A stretch of 64,000 nt of DNA, from the NCBI GenBank assembly GCA_965657795.1, contig CBFHQJ010000001.1, forward strand, positions 134,910 through 198,909, in the 5' to 3' direction. The position numbers were made by a program, and so were the translations under genes. Below the pieces are notes generated by a model. It was not told where the DNA came from and made no database searches. It saw only the letters and a program-made list of their open reading frames with translations. Below, piece after piece: positions 15,408 through 24,613 of this stretch. The first letter of the stretch is position 1. Each line of letters opens with the position of its first letter. The stretch comes from SW10 sp965657795 (lineage in GTDB: Bacteria > Verrucomicrobiota > Verrucomicrobiia > Verrucomicrobiales > Akkermansiaceae).

Positions 15408-16802
15408 CTACTTTGTCGAGTAATCGCCGCCGAGAGCGAGGTGGAGGTCGATGCGGTTTTGGAGGCGGCTGTTTTTGAGCCGAATCAGGGAGATGCCGGC
15501 GGCTTCCGCGCGGCGTTGGGCTTCCAGATACTCCAGGAAGGATGCTCCATCAATTCCCAGACTGATGTCGGAAAGAGCGCGCTTCACCGCGAGCTGGGAC
15601 TGCTTCACCTCCTGTCTGAGGTAGCGTTCCTGCTCGGTGAGAGATCGGTCCGTTTCGATGGCGGATTCCACTTCGCGAAAAGCGAGTAGGGCCAGGCGGG
15701 TGTAGTCTTCGATGGAGGCACGATTCCGATCAAGTGCGGCTCTTGCCCGGGCGGAAAGGGCTCCGCCTTGATAGACGGTTTGGGCCAGCGATGACGCGAT
15801 GGAATAGACCAGGAAGTTGGGATCAAAGGCACGGCGAAAAGTATCCGAACCATTGGATGCGCCTCCGGTGAGCCTGAGGTTGGGGAGGAGGCTTTTGCGG
15901 CTGGCTTCCGCATCTTGAGCGGACGAAAAGAGACGGGCCCGGGCCGCCTCGAGATCGGGCCGGCGTTCGAGCAGGCCGGAGGGTAAGCCAACCGGAATCG
16001 ATTCCGAAAGGAAAGGCAGGTCGGTGGATGATTTGATGGAGGCCGCCGGATAGCGTCCCAGCAAGACCTCCAGATTTCGGGCGGCGTTGTCGCGGTCGAG
16101 TTGCCGCACGCTGAGGCTTCGCTTGGAATTGGCGACGTTGTTTCTGGCAAACTGGACGTCAACCGAGCGAAGGGTGTTGGCCTTGTAGCGTCGTTCGACC
16201 ACGATGAGAGCCTGACTGAATGATTCGACGTTTGTTTTCGCGAGAGCGAGCTGTTGTTCTGACGTGACGAGGTTGCACCAGGCCTGTGCGGTGTTGGCGG
16301 CGAGTGAAAGTCGAGCTCCCCGGAAGTCGGCCACCGAGGCGGCGTAGTCGGCGCGGGTGGCGTAGTCGAGATTGCGAAGCCGTCCCCAGAGGTCGGGTTC
16401 CCATGATGCATTGAGCGAGATGGAGTAGTTCTCGCTTGAGGAGATATTCCGGCCATCGGACTCACGATAGGAGGTCGAGGCATTGATGCTGGGGAGGCGG
16501 GCGGCGCGACCGATGATGGTTCCCTCGCGAGCGGCTTTGAGCCGATGGGCGGCGGCCTTGAGACCTTGGTTGTTTTCCAGAGCGTTTTTGACGACCTTGG
16601 TCATGCGCGGATCGCGAAATTCCTTGAGCCAGCCCGTTGAGATTTTGGCATTTTGTCCTGATTCGGCTTTCGAAAATGCCCCGGGAAGGTCGAGTTCGGT
16701 GGCGCCAACCGCTTGCGGACCTTTGAGGGCTTCGCAGGAAACCAAAGTGGCGGCAAGCCCGATCGCAAGAGGGGCGGTGAATTTGGGCAAAAATGATGAC
16801 AT
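15408..16802 (-). CDS. Outer-membrane efflux lipoprotein, NodT/OprM (TolC) family
   Basis: 464 residues. Lipobox L-V-S-C with Cys23 after MSSFLPKFTAPLAIGLAATL, so a lipid-anchored outer-membrane factor. Two OEP repeats: about 60-260 (WLKEFRDPRMTKVVKNALEN, then NISSSENYSISLNASWEPDL) and about 270-455, with the characteristic LPSGLLERRPDLEAARARLF linking them. Such trimers form the exit duct of RND or ABC tripartite pumps. The inner-membrane and periplasmic partners are not adjacent, so the pump cannot be named. It converges on the CotH gene with a 12-bp gap and no visible terminator. Confidence 0.92.
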   Translation of the reverse strand: MSSFLPKFTAPLAIGLAATLVSCEALKGPQAVGATELDLPGAFSKAESGQNAKISTGWLKEFRDPRMTKVVKNALENNQGLKAAAHRLKAAREGTIIGRAARLPSINASTSYRESDGRNISSSENYSISLNASWEPDLWGRLRNLDYATRADYAASVADFRGARLSLAANTAQAWCNLVTSEQQLALAKTNVESFSQALIVVERRYKANTLRSVDVQFARNNVANSKRSLSVRQLDRDNAARNLEVLLGRYPAASIKSSTDLPFLSESIPVGLPSGLLERRPDLEAARARLFSSAQDAEASRKSLLPNLRLTGGASNGSDTFRRAFDPNFLVYSIASSLAQTVYQGGALSARARAALDRNRASIEDYTRLALLAFREVESAIETDRSLTEQERYLRQEVKQSQLAVKRALSDISLGIDGASFLEYLEAQRRAEAAGISLIRLKNSRLQNRIDLHLALGGDYSTK

Positions 16803-16862
16803 GCGGATGAGGGGGCAGTGTGACTCAATTCTCCAAGGATGCCAGTCGCTTTGCTCCGGGGA

Positions 16863-17328
16863 TTACTTTTCTGGCTTGCTTGGAGAATTGAGTTCGAATC
16901 GGCCTTTCTTAAATGAGAGCCATTTTCCAGTTTGATTTTTAATGGCCCATTCGGGAGATCCCTGCGAGGTGGCAAATGAAAGAAGCCAACACTCGCGGGA
17001 TAGTTTAATTTCAAGTTCCCGCAGTCTTGAAAAAAAACGAGATGCTCTTAATTTTGAGACCAATTAGTTTTTTGGGAAGATCGCTAATGCGTCTGGGTGA
17101 ACTGAAGCTGCCCACCAGGATTTCGGATCTCCGTTCAAAGCGCCACGACCATTGAATCATAATGGAGCACTCTCCGCGTAGGTTTTTGGCGGGAATATCC
17201 GGGAGCCGTGGGGAGGGTTCACCAAGCTCCAGAAATAAGGCCGATCCAGCGCCCTGCCATGCGTGGGAAACTGTTAGTTTCTCCAACGTGCGAACGTGCT
17301 TAAGCGCGATGTCTTCGGGAACCTTCAT
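16863..17328 (-). pseudogene. Hypothetical protein, frameshifted at a T8 run
   Basis: The 5' part (ATG 17328, MKVPEDIALKHVRTLEKLTV) encodes LPKKLIGLKIKSISFFFKTA and stops at 17011. The next frame carries on as FFSRLRELEIKLSRECWLL, LLSFATSQGSPEWAIKNQ and TGKWLSFKKGRFEL to 16863. Removing one T from the T8 run (A8 at 17030-17037 on the plus strand) joins them into one protein of about 154 residues. It resembles uncharacterised bacterial proteins ending in a 'sWllsFxTaeGqPeWxi' block. No signal peptide, no function known. It could be a sequencing slip, transcriptional slippage, or a real mutation. It is divergent from nadC. Confidence 0.6.
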
Positions 17329-17405
17329 GCAACAGAACAATCTTTGGTGGTAGATGGGCGAGTGCAAGTCCGCAATAACTGGGGCGAGAGGCTCAAAACG
17401 CTGGC

Positions 17406-18293
17406 GTGAACGGTGGAGACCGCTATGGTTTTCGAGTGGACGAACGAACTTCTGCTTTAATCGATCTTGCGCTTGCCGAAGACATCGGCTTAGGAGATGT
17501 CACATCCAATTATTTTGTGCCCGAGCACCGGGAGGCCCGCGGATTGATTGTGGCGAAAGCCGATGGGGTGGTCGCTGGCGTGGAGATTGCCGAGGAGGTT
17601 TTTAAGCGTGTTGATGAGAAGACTTCGGTCAAAGTTCTCCTGGAAAGTGGGAATCATGTGAGCCCGCGGGCTTATGTGATGGAGGTTCGCGGGAAAGCCC
17701 GCTCCTTGCTGACCGCGGAGAGGGTTGCTTTAAATTTTCTGCAGAGGCTATCGGGTGTGGCAACCAAGACCCGCCAGTTTGTTGAGTTGACCGACGGGAC
17801 CGGAGCCAAGATTCTTGATACTCGAAAGACGACACCCGGTTGGCGGGCTCTTGAGAAAGGGGCGGTTGTGGCTGGCGGCGGAACAAACCATCGCATGGGG
17901 CTCTACGATCGAGCCATGGTGAAGGATAATCACTTGGTGGTCGAGGGCGGAATTGAGGCCTTGCAGAATGCGATCAATCAACTGCGTGCCGACAAGCCCG
18001 ATGTGGAAGTCGAGTTGGAGGCCGACCGACTTGATCAGGTGGAGGCTTTTTTGAAGTTGGATGGAGTTGATTACATTCTTCTCGATAACATGGATAACGA
18101 TTCATTGAAGATCGCGGTGGAGATGCGGGATGGCAGAGGTCCCTTGCTGGAGGCGAGCGGAGGGGTGAATCTGGAGACAGTGGCGGAGATTGCAAAAACC
18201 GGGGTGAACTTTATTTCGGTTGGCGCGGTGACCCACTCAGCGGTGGCTCTTGATCTTTCTCTGGAATTTGTGGACTTGTCGGATGGTGAGTGA
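17406..18293 (+). CDS. nadC: Nicotinate-nucleotide diphosphorylase (quinolinate phosphoribosyltransferase)
   Basis: 295 residues from GTG 17406; no ATG is available before conserved sequence, though GTG 17433 is possible. NadC converts quinolinate and PRPP to nicotinate mononucleotide in de novo NAD synthesis. Hallmarks: ALAEDIGLGDVTS near the N-terminus, LNFLQRLSGVATKTRQFVEL, TRKTTPGWRALEKGAVVAGG (PRPP/quinolinate Arg and Lys site), NHRMGLYDRAMVKDNHL, VEVELEADRLDQVE, and LLDNMDND before the C-terminal barrel strands. birA overlaps its 3' end by 11 nt, so the two are one transcript. nadA and nadB are not here. Confidence 0.96.
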   Translation: MNGGDRYGFRVDERTSALIDLALAEDIGLGDVTSNYFVPEHREARGLIVAKADGVVAGVEIAEEVFKRVDEKTSVKVLLESGNHVSPRAYVMEVRGKARSLLTAERVALNFLQRLSGVATKTRQFVELTDGTGAKILDTRKTTPGWRALEKGAVVAGGGTNHRMGLYDRAMVKDNHLVVEGGIEALQNAINQLRADKPDVEVELEADRLDQVEAFLKLDGVDYILLDNMDNDSLKIAVEMRDGRGPLLEASGGVNLETVAEIAKTGVNFISVGAVTHSAVALDLSLEFVDLSDGE

Positions 18294-19050
18294 CGATGAA
18301 TGGGATGGAAAAATCCTCCGTGACCTTTCCCCCGATTGGGCGGAGCGGGTGATCTTCTTGCCCGAGTGCGGTTCAACGAACGATGAGGCCCGGAAATTTG
18401 CGCTCAAAGGCGCGCCAGATCACAGCGTGGTTTTGGCCGAGCGACAGAGTTCTGGTCGTGGCCGCCGCGGCCAGCCCTGGTCGTGTCCGGTGGGCGAAGG
18501 TTTGGCGTTTAGTTTGATCGTTCGGCCCAAGGACGCCCCGGCATTATGGTCACGTTGTGCGCTGGCTGCGGGGTTGGCGATTGCGGAGGCGCTTGATTCG
18601 TGCGGGGTGTCGGCAGGGGTGAAATGGCCGAATGATGTTTGGGTGGGAGGAAAGAAAATTTGTGGAATTTTGGTCGAAGCCGATTCGGGTTTTGTGGTGG
18701 TGGGAGTTGGCTTGAACGTGAACGTGAGGGAATTTCCTGATGGTTTGGCTCATCCCGCGACTTCTCTCGCGCTGGAGTTGGGCGAGGCGATTTCGAGGGA
18801 GGAGGTTCTCGTGACTTGTCTTCATCGTCTAGAATTACGACTGGCCCAGATTGGTGCTGAATTTGGACAGTTACTCGATGCTTGGTCGTCCCGCTGTGTC
18901 CTGGCCGGAAATGATGTGCGACTGGATGCGGGAGGTTTTCGGAAAACGGGGCGGGTCATCGGAGTTTCACCGCAGGGCGAGTTGCTTTTGCGCACCGCAA
19001 CAGGAATCGAGAAGGTCTTGCAAGCGAACGAGATAAGAATTTTAGGCTGA
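18283..19050 (+). CDS. birA: Biotin--[acetyl-CoA-carboxylase] ligase, monofunctional
   Basis: 255 residues from ATG 18283, which overlaps the nadC end; an upstream in-frame ATG at 18250 would lie deep in nadC. Biotin protein ligase makes biotinyl-AMP and attaches biotin to the carboxylase carrier protein. Motifs: ECGSTNDEARKFA, AERQSSGRGRRGQPWSCPVG (the G-R-G-R-x-G adenylate loop), VKWPNDVWVGGKKICGILVE, GVGLNVNV, and a C-terminal SH3-like domain (GRVIGVSPQGELLLRT). There is no N-terminal helix-turn-helix, so it is a class I enzyme without BirA-type repressor function. Confidence 0.93.
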   Translation: MVSDDEWDGKILRDLSPDWAERVIFLPECGSTNDEARKFALKGAPDHSVVLAERQSSGRGRRGQPWSCPVGEGLAFSLIVRPKDAPALWSRCALAAGLAIAEALDSCGVSAGVKWPNDVWVGGKKICGILVEADSGFVVVGVGLNVNVREFPDGLAHPATSLALELGEAISREEVLVTCLHRLELRLAQIGAEFGQLLDAWSSRCVLAGNDVRLDAGGFRKTGRVIGVSPQGELLLRTATGIEKVLQANEIRILG

Positions 19051-19061
19051 AGGAAGGGGTG

Positions 19062-19736
19062 ATGGCAGAAGAGCTTCATTCATACTTTTGTATTTGTGGA
19101 AGGGAGATGGGTATCCCTCCCTTCTATTGTGGGAAACTTTTGTCGTGCCCTTACTGCCGAAGTTTTGTGACCGTGCCCTTTGAAGAGAAGGGCCTGGCGA
19201 TCCAGCCATCGTTAAATTTGACGACCCCGCGTTTAAAAATATATCCGGCACAAAGAAGGCATTGGCGGGCGTGGTATGAAATTCACTCCGATCCGAGGAA
19301 TTATGATTTCGAAGTCTCGGATCCTCCAAGCATTGTCGAATCAAAGAGGCAGGTTAAGGCCTCGCTTTTCCCCCGCGGTTTTGAAAAGTCCCATCGATTA
19401 ATCTTTATGGTCTTCAATGATGCTGGTTTTGCAGTTGGCTCTGTTTCGGTGACCTTCACCCAGCCCTACCTGATGGCAGTTCTTGGGCTGATGTTTCACT
19501 TCGAACATCAAGGGAAGGGATATGGGAAAGAAGCGGTGAAGAGAATCTGTGATTTTCTGATGCAGAAGTGGAAAGTGGAAAAAATTTCGGCGATGTGTGA
19601 CTCAAAGAATGTGGCCTGTCGTGGGGTTCTCGAAAGAGTGGGTTTTCGATCCGAGGGAATGATGCGAAAATACTTCTATCATCCGAAACGCGGTTGGTTG
19701 GATTCCCCGGTATATGCTCTCTTTCGCGAAGACTAA
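19062..19736 (+). CDS. GNAT acetyltransferase with N-terminal zinc-ribbon-like segment
   Basis: 224 residues from ATG 19062; AGGAAGG at 19051-19057 supports this region over the GTG 3 nt earlier. The N-terminal ~40 residues hold Cys10, Cys12, Cys23, Cys29 and Cys32 (FCICG...FYCGKLLSCPYC), spaced like a zinc ribbon. The rest is a RimJ/RimL-type N-acetyltransferase: LTTPRLKIYPAQRRHWRAWY, GSVSVTFTQP, the acetyl-CoA loop HQGKGYGKEAVKRI, and VACRGVLERVGFRSEGMMRK. Such enzymes acetylate protein N-termini or small amines; the zinc segment might select the substrate. It follows birA by 11 bp and may share its transcript. Confidence 0.82.
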   Translation: MAEELHSYFCICGREMGIPPFYCGKLLSCPYCRSFVTVPFEEKGLAIQPSLNLTTPRLKIYPAQRRHWRAWYEIHSDPRNYDFEVSDPPSIVESKRQVKASLFPRGFEKSHRLIFMVFNDAGFAVGSVSVTFTQPYLMAVLGLMFHFEHQGKGYGKEAVKRICDFLMQKWKVEKISAMCDSKNVACRGVLERVGFRSEGMMRKYFYHPKRGWLDSPVYALFRED

Positions 19737-19974
19737 TTGTGTTTGGGGCCACTACCGACCGAAGTTTTGTTGTTTTTTTCGGTGATGTTTGCCTTGGGAG
19801 GATTGTCGTATATCCGTATCTTGCCGGCTTGGCAGAGGGTGGAAAAGTGACCATGCGACGGCGCAGATGATGTTGTCTCAAGGCGTGAGAGCTATTCTGC
19901 CTTGGTTGAAAAACATGCTTTCATGGAAGGAAATGATTGTCAGGACGTGTATTTACAGGACTGTTCCCTTAAAG
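19737..19974. other. Intergenic region before the DUF1549 gene
   Basis: 238 bp. The downstream frame stays open through most of it but encodes nothing signal-like, and the real start is placed at 19975. It should contain the promoter for the DUF1549-DUF1501 pair. No firm promoter, hairpin or small gene recognised. Confidence 0.3.
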
Positions 19975-22900
19975 ATGTTTGTTCGTAGCTTTTTGATCTC
20001 TTTGATTGGTGTGACCGGTCTCGTGGTAAAGGCCGGAGAGCCTTTGAGTTTTCCTTTGAGTTTTAATACCGATATTCGCCCGATTCTTTCGGACAAGTGT
20101 TTCGCATGTCACGGGATTGACGAGGAATCGCGCGAGGCCAAGTTGCGGCTTGATACTCCGGAAGGGGCATTTCGGAAGAAGCGTCGTGGCAAATCTGCTT
20201 TAGTGCCGGGAAATCTGGATGAGAGCGAGTCGTGGCTCCGGATTATCTCGAATGATGAGGATGAGGTGATGCCTCCGCCCGATTCACACAAGAAGTTGAG
20301 CGATGAAGAGAAATCCTTGATCAAGCGTTGGATTGAAGAAGGAGCTTCCTACCAAAAACACTGGGCCTTTGAAGCCCCGGTGATGCCGGAGATTCCGGCC
20401 GGTCAAGGAAGTGAAATTGATCGCTTTGTGGAATCGGCTCTGAAAAAGGAGGGCTGGGAGATGTCGCCCGAAGCAGACCGGGAGATCCTGATTCGACGCG
20501 TGAGTTTTGCGCTAACCGGTTTGCCTCCGGCGATCGAAGAAGTGGACCGGTTTTTGGCTGATCAAGCGGACGGAGCTTATGGTCGGATGGTTGAACGATA
20601 TCTGGCGTCGCCTCGTTACGGGGAGGAGATGGCACGTCATTGGCTGGATGCGGCTCGCTATGGAGATACGCACGGAATGCATTTGGACAACGAACGCCAA
20701 ATGTGGGCCTATCGCGATTGGGTGATTCAGTCGTTCAATGAAAATCTGCCCTATGATGACTTCACGATTGAGCAGCTGGCGGGAGATTTGTTGCCGAACC
20801 CAAGCGTGGATCAAATGGTGGCGACGGGCTTCAATCGATGCAATGTCACGACGGGTGAAGGTGGTAGCATCCAAAAAGAGTTTATTTTCCGATATGCGGT
20901 GGATCGGGCGAGCACGACGGCGCAGGTGTGGCTCGGTTTGACGGCTCAGTGCGCGGTTTGTCACGACCACAAATACGACCCGATCTCGCAGAAGGATTTT
21001 TATTCACTCTATGCCTTTTTTAACTCGAACGCCGATCCGGCGATGGACGGGACCAAGTTGCTGACCGCTCCGGTCATTAAGGTGAAATCTGATGACTATG
21101 AGGCCAAGATGGCTGGGTTTGATGAGCGGGCTGATGCGGTGGTTGATGAGATGAAAAAACTGCCGGTGTGGAGCGATTATCGGGATCCAGCGGAGAATGG
21201 ATCATCGGGGCAGATCGAGGAGACGGAAGAGATTTGGTTTGAAGATGGTTTTCCACGAGGGGCCAAGGTTGGAAGCTCCGGGCATCCGCTGACCTTCGTG
21301 GATCAGCCGGTATTCAGCGGGAAGAAATCGCTCAAGCGGAGCGGAGAAGGCTTGGCCCAGGATTACTATCAGGTCGGAGCTGCTCCGTTGAACGTGCCGA
21401 CTGATTCGACATTTTTCCTGCACGTTTATCTTGATCCCAAGGACACTCCGGAGGAGGTGATGATCCAGTTTCACACTTCGGGATGGAGTCATAGAGCGGT
21501 CTGGGGGGCTGATATTATTGATTTTGGAAAGAAGGGGACGAGTGAACGTTTTGTCGCTGGGCCGCTGCCGGAAAATGGCAAGTGGGTCAGGTTGGAGGTT
21601 CCCGGTGCGAAGATGGGATTAAAGCCGGGAGCCCAGGTGGTTGGATTTGCTTTCACGGTCCATGGAGGGACGGCTTATTTTGACAAGTTCGGAGTGATCG
21701 GCCGGGAGGACCCGACAACTGATCCCAAGGCGTCATTTTTAGCGTGGCGAAAAGCGAAACAGGTAAAAGGGGTGCCCGCCCCGCTCAATCAGTGGCTTGG
21801 CGAAGGAGTTAAAAAAGTACGAAATCCATCAGAGTTGGCTCTGCTGAAAGATTACTACCTTGCACGGGTTTGTGGGACTTTGGGAAAAGAGTTTGATGCA
21901 AGGCGCGCCGAATTGAATTCGATTGAGAGCGAGCGGGCGAATTATGAGAAAGGGGTTCCATCGACCTTCGTGTTTCGGGATTTGGCCAAGCCGCGCCAAA
22001 GCTACGTCATGAAACGTGGTGAGTATGATCAACCGGGAGAAAAAGTGGATCCAGGGACTCCGGCTGTTCTTCCGGCTTTAGCGAAATCGGGTGAGCGGGC
22101 AACGCGTTTGGACCTCGCGAAATGGTTGGTGTCGGCCGAGAATCCGCTGACTTCACGGGTCGTGGTGAATCGATTTTGGCAACAGGTTTTTGGGACGGGA
22201 CTGGTGAAGACCAGTCACGATTTTGGAACGCAGGGAGAGGTGCCGAGCCACCCCGAATTGCTGGACTTTCTGGCTCTCCGTTTTCGAGAGAATGGTTGGG
22301 ATGTCAAAGCACTAATGCGCGAGTTGGTGATGACGAAGACCTTTCGTCAGGTCAGTTCTGCCTCGAGCCCGCGTTGGGACAATGATCCTGAGAACCGTCG
22401 CTTGGCTCGCGGGCCGCGCTTCCGACTTGATGCAGAGCAGTTGCGGGATCAGGCCTTGTTTGTTGGCGGACTCATGGATCTTAAGATGGGTGGACGTGGA
22501 GTCATGCCTTATCAGCCACCCAATATTTGGGAGCCGGTTGCGTTTGGCGGATCGAATACCCGGTTTTATAAACGAGGAAATGGATCTGATCTTTATCGGA
22601 GGTCGGTTTATACTTTTTTTAAGCGGACAGCACCTCATCCGATGTTTGCCAATTTTGATGCTCCGGCCCGTGAGCAATTTTGTTTGAAGCGCGAGAGAAG
22701 CAATACGCCGCTGCAAGCCTTGCAGTTGATGAATGACGTTCAGCACTTTGAGGCGGCAAGGGGATTGGGGCAGCGAGCGATGAAAGGGGCGAGCAATTCT
22801 GGAGAGAGAGTTGACTTCATTTTCCGAAGTGTTCTGGCGCGACCTCCCAGGGTAGAGGAAAAAGAGATCGTAGCAGATTTTTTTGAGAAGCAATTGGCCA

Positions 22901-23049
22901 AGTATCGGAAGGCTCCGGAGGAAGCGGGGAAGGCCATTTATTTTGGGGAATCCAAACCTGCGGTTGATCTGGATCCTGCCGAGCTGGCGGCATGGTCCCT
23001 TGTGGCCAATCTGATTTTGAATATGGACGAGGCCATCGTCCGCAACTGA
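19975..23049 (+). CDS. PSCyt1-DUF1549-DUF1553 secreted c-type cytochrome protein
   Basis: 1024 residues; ATG 19975 chosen because it opens a signal peptide (MFVRSFLISLIGVTGLVVKA), whereas earlier in-frame ATGs add no export signal. Planctomycete-type cytochrome c segment: CFACH at 42-46 in DIRPILSDKCFACHG. DUF1549 about 150-380 (RRVSFALTGLPPAIEEVDRF, then ARHWLDAARYGDT and CAVCHDHKYDPIS). Residues about 425-560 are an inserted beta-rich segment (FEDGFPRGAKVGSSGHPLTF) of carbohydrate-binding type. DUF1553 about 690-950 (PLTSRVVVNRFWQQVFGTGL). These proteins are abundant in Planctomycetes and Verrucomicrobia and are usually paired with DUF1501, thought to act in polysaccharide or sulfated-glycan use; the biochemistry is unknown. 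Confidence 0.93.
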   Translation: MFVRSFLISLIGVTGLVVKAGEPLSFPLSFNTDIRPILSDKCFACHGIDEESREAKLRLDTPEGAFRKKRRGKSALVPGNLDESESWLRIISNDEDEVMPPPDSHKKLSDEEKSLIKRWIEEGASYQKHWAFEAPVMPEIPAGQGSEIDRFVESALKKEGWEMSPEADREILIRRVSFALTGLPPAIEEVDRFLADQADGAYGRMVERYLASPRYGEEMARHWLDAARYGDTHGMHLDNERQMWAYRDWVIQSFNENLPYDDFTIEQLAGDLLPNPSVDQMVATGFNRCNVTTGEGGSIQKEFIFRYAVDRASTTAQVWLGLTAQCAVCHDHKYDPISQKDFYSLYAFFNSNADPAMDGTKLLTAPVIKVKSDDYEAKMAGFDERADAVVDEMKKLPVWSDYRDPAENGSSGQIEETEEIWFEDGFPRGAKVGSSGHPLTFVDQPVFSGKKSLKRSGEGLAQDYYQVGAAPLNVPTDSTFFLHVYLDPKDTPEEVMIQFHTSGWSHRAVWGADIIDFGKKGTSERFVAGPLPENGKWVRLEVPGAKMGLKPGAQVVGFAFTVHGGTAYFDKFGVIGREDPTTDPKASFLAWRKAKQVKGVPAPLNQWLGEGVKKVRNPSELALLKDYYLARVCGTLGKEFDARRAELNSIESERANYEKGVPSTFVFRDLAKPRQSYVMKRGEYDQPGEKVDPGTPAVLPALAKSGERATRLDLAKWLVSAENPLTSRVVVNRFWQQVFGTGLVKTSHDFGTQGEVPSHPELLDFLALRFRENGWDVKALMRELVMTKTFRQVSSASSPRWDNDPENRRLARGPRFRLDAEQLRDQALFVGGLMDLKMGGRGVMPYQPPNIWEPVAFGGSNTRFYKRGNGSDLYRRSVYTFFKRTAPHPMFANFDAPAREQFCLKRERSNTPLQALQLMNDVQHFEAARGLGQRAMKGASNSGERVDFIFRSVLARPPRVEEKEIVADFFEKQLAKYRKAPEEAGKAIYFGESKPAVDLDPAELAAWSLVANLILNMDEAIVRN

Positions 23050-23059
23050 TCCAACTGAT

Positions 23060-24517
23060 ATGAATCCATTTTTTGAAAATCAACTTTTGCAAACCCGGCG
23101 TCAATTTTTTGGCGACAATGGGATGCGCCTTGGGGGAGTGGCGCTGGCTTCGATGATGGCGTCACGTGGAGTCGCTCAGGCCGGGTCCTCGGTGCACCCG
23201 GGCTTGCCGGAGCTTCCTCACTTTGCGGGTAAGGCCAAGGCGGTCATTTATCTGCATATGAATGGCGGTCCCTCGCAGTTGGACACTTGGGATCACAAAC
23301 CGGAATTGCACAAACAGTTTAACAAGGATCTGCCGAAGGATTTTTTGGGGAATCGCATTACCACAATGACGAGCGGGCAGGGACGTTTTCCGGTGGCTCC
23401 CTCGAAGTTCAAGTTTTCCCAGCATGGCGAATGTGGTCGCTGGGTGAGTGAATTACTTCCGCACACGGCAGGCATCGTGGATGATATTGCGGTGGTGAAG
23501 GCGGTGCATACCAATGCGATCAATCATGACCCGGCCTGCACCTTTGTCATGACCGGAAGTGAGGTTCCGGGTAAACCCAGCATGGGGTCGTGGATTTCCT
23601 ATGGTCTGGGTGCGGAGACGGAAAATCTTCCCGCTTTTGTTGCTCTCACTCCCAATTTTCCAAACGGCTCGAATGCGCAGGCGCTTTTCAGTCGGATGTG
23701 GGGACCAGGATTCCTGCCAGGGAGAAACAGTGGTGTTGTTTTGAGGTCGGGGGATGATCCGGTGCTTTACCTTGAGAATCCGCCGGGAGTTACGCGTGGT
23801 GACCGACGCTCCATGATCGATGCGCTTGGGAAATTGAATCAACGGGGATTCGCAAAATTTGGTGATCCGGATATTCAGACGAGAATTTCACAATACGAAA
23901 TGGCCTTTCGGATGCAGGCTAGTGTGCCGGAATTGACCGATTTGAGTCAGGAAAAGGAATCGACTTTGGGGCTTTACGGGGACCGCGTGAAGACACCGGG
24001 ATCATTTGCTTCGAGTGCGCTTCTTGCGCGTCGCCTGGTGGAGAAGGGTGTGCGTGTGGTGCAGATCATGCATCGTGGTTGGGATTCGCACGGGAATCTT
24101 CCGAAGGAACTTGGGAGCCAATGTTTGGACACTGATCAGGCTTGTGCCGGATTAATCAAAGATCTCAAACAGCGTGGGATGTTGGATGAGACCCTGGTGA
24201 TTTGGGGTGGGGAATTTGGGCGTACCGTTTATTCTCAAGGAAAGCTGACCCGTGAGACTTACGGTAGAGATCATCACCCGAAAAATTTCTGCATGTGGAT
24301 GGCTGGTGGAGGGATCAAAGGTGGCACCGAGATTGGTGAGACCGACGAATTTTCCTACAACCCGGTGAAAGATAAGGTTCATATCAACGAGATGAACGCG
24401 ACAGCTCTGCATTGCCTCGGCATCGATCATGAAAGATTCACATTGAGGCACCAAGGTCTGGACGAGCGACTGACTGGTGTGGAGCCGATGAAGGTGATCA
24501 AGAAAATCTTGGCTTAG
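23060..24517 (+). CDS. DUF1501 protein (Tat-exported, alkaline-phosphatase-like fold)
   Basis: 485 residues, 10 bp after its DUF1549/DUF1553 partner. The start has a twin-arginine signal: T-R-R-Q-F-F at 12-17 in LLQTRRQFFGDNGMRLGG, then a hydrophobic stretch ending near AQAG. DUF1501 hallmarks: KAVIYLHMNGGPSQLDTWDH, VVKAVHTNAINHDPACTFVM, GSWISYGLGAETENLPAFV, VIWGGEFGRTVYSQG and the closing GRDHHPKNFCMWMAGGGIKG. The fold is related to sulfatases and alkaline phosphatases with metal-ligand Asp/His. The operon partner and the Tat signal imply a folded, metal-bearing periplasmic protein. Substrate unknown. Confidence 0.95.
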   Translation: MNPFFENQLLQTRRQFFGDNGMRLGGVALASMMASRGVAQAGSSVHPGLPELPHFAGKAKAVIYLHMNGGPSQLDTWDHKPELHKQFNKDLPKDFLGNRITTMTSGQGRFPVAPSKFKFSQHGECGRWVSELLPHTAGIVDDIAVVKAVHTNAINHDPACTFVMTGSEVPGKPSMGSWISYGLGAETENLPAFVALTPNFPNGSNAQALFSRMWGPGFLPGRNSGVVLRSGDDPVLYLENPPGVTRGDRRSMIDALGKLNQRGFAKFGDPDIQTRISQYEMAFRMQASVPELTDLSQEKESTLGLYGDRVKTPGSFASSALLARRLVEKGVRVVQIMHRGWDSHGNLPKELGSQCLDTDQACAGLIKDLKQRGMLDETLVIWGGEFGRTVYSQGKLTRETYGRDHHPKNFCMWMAGGGIKGGTEIGETDEFSYNPVKDKVHINEMNATALHCLGIDHERFTLRHQGLDERLTGVEPMKVIKKILA

Positions 24518-24613
24518 AAGGAGCAATCCCAATCAATGCACCTTTGTAGAAGAGAGAAGCGGCGGGACTTGCACATTGAGTTTAGCGGCAAGGGAGAGCA
24601 AAAGATCTGGAAG

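Noticed and set aside
19789..19974. 62-residue N-terminal extension of the DUF1549 protein
   Set aside because: The extra residues carry no export signal, while ATG 19975 opens a clean signal peptide directly ahead of the cytochrome motif.
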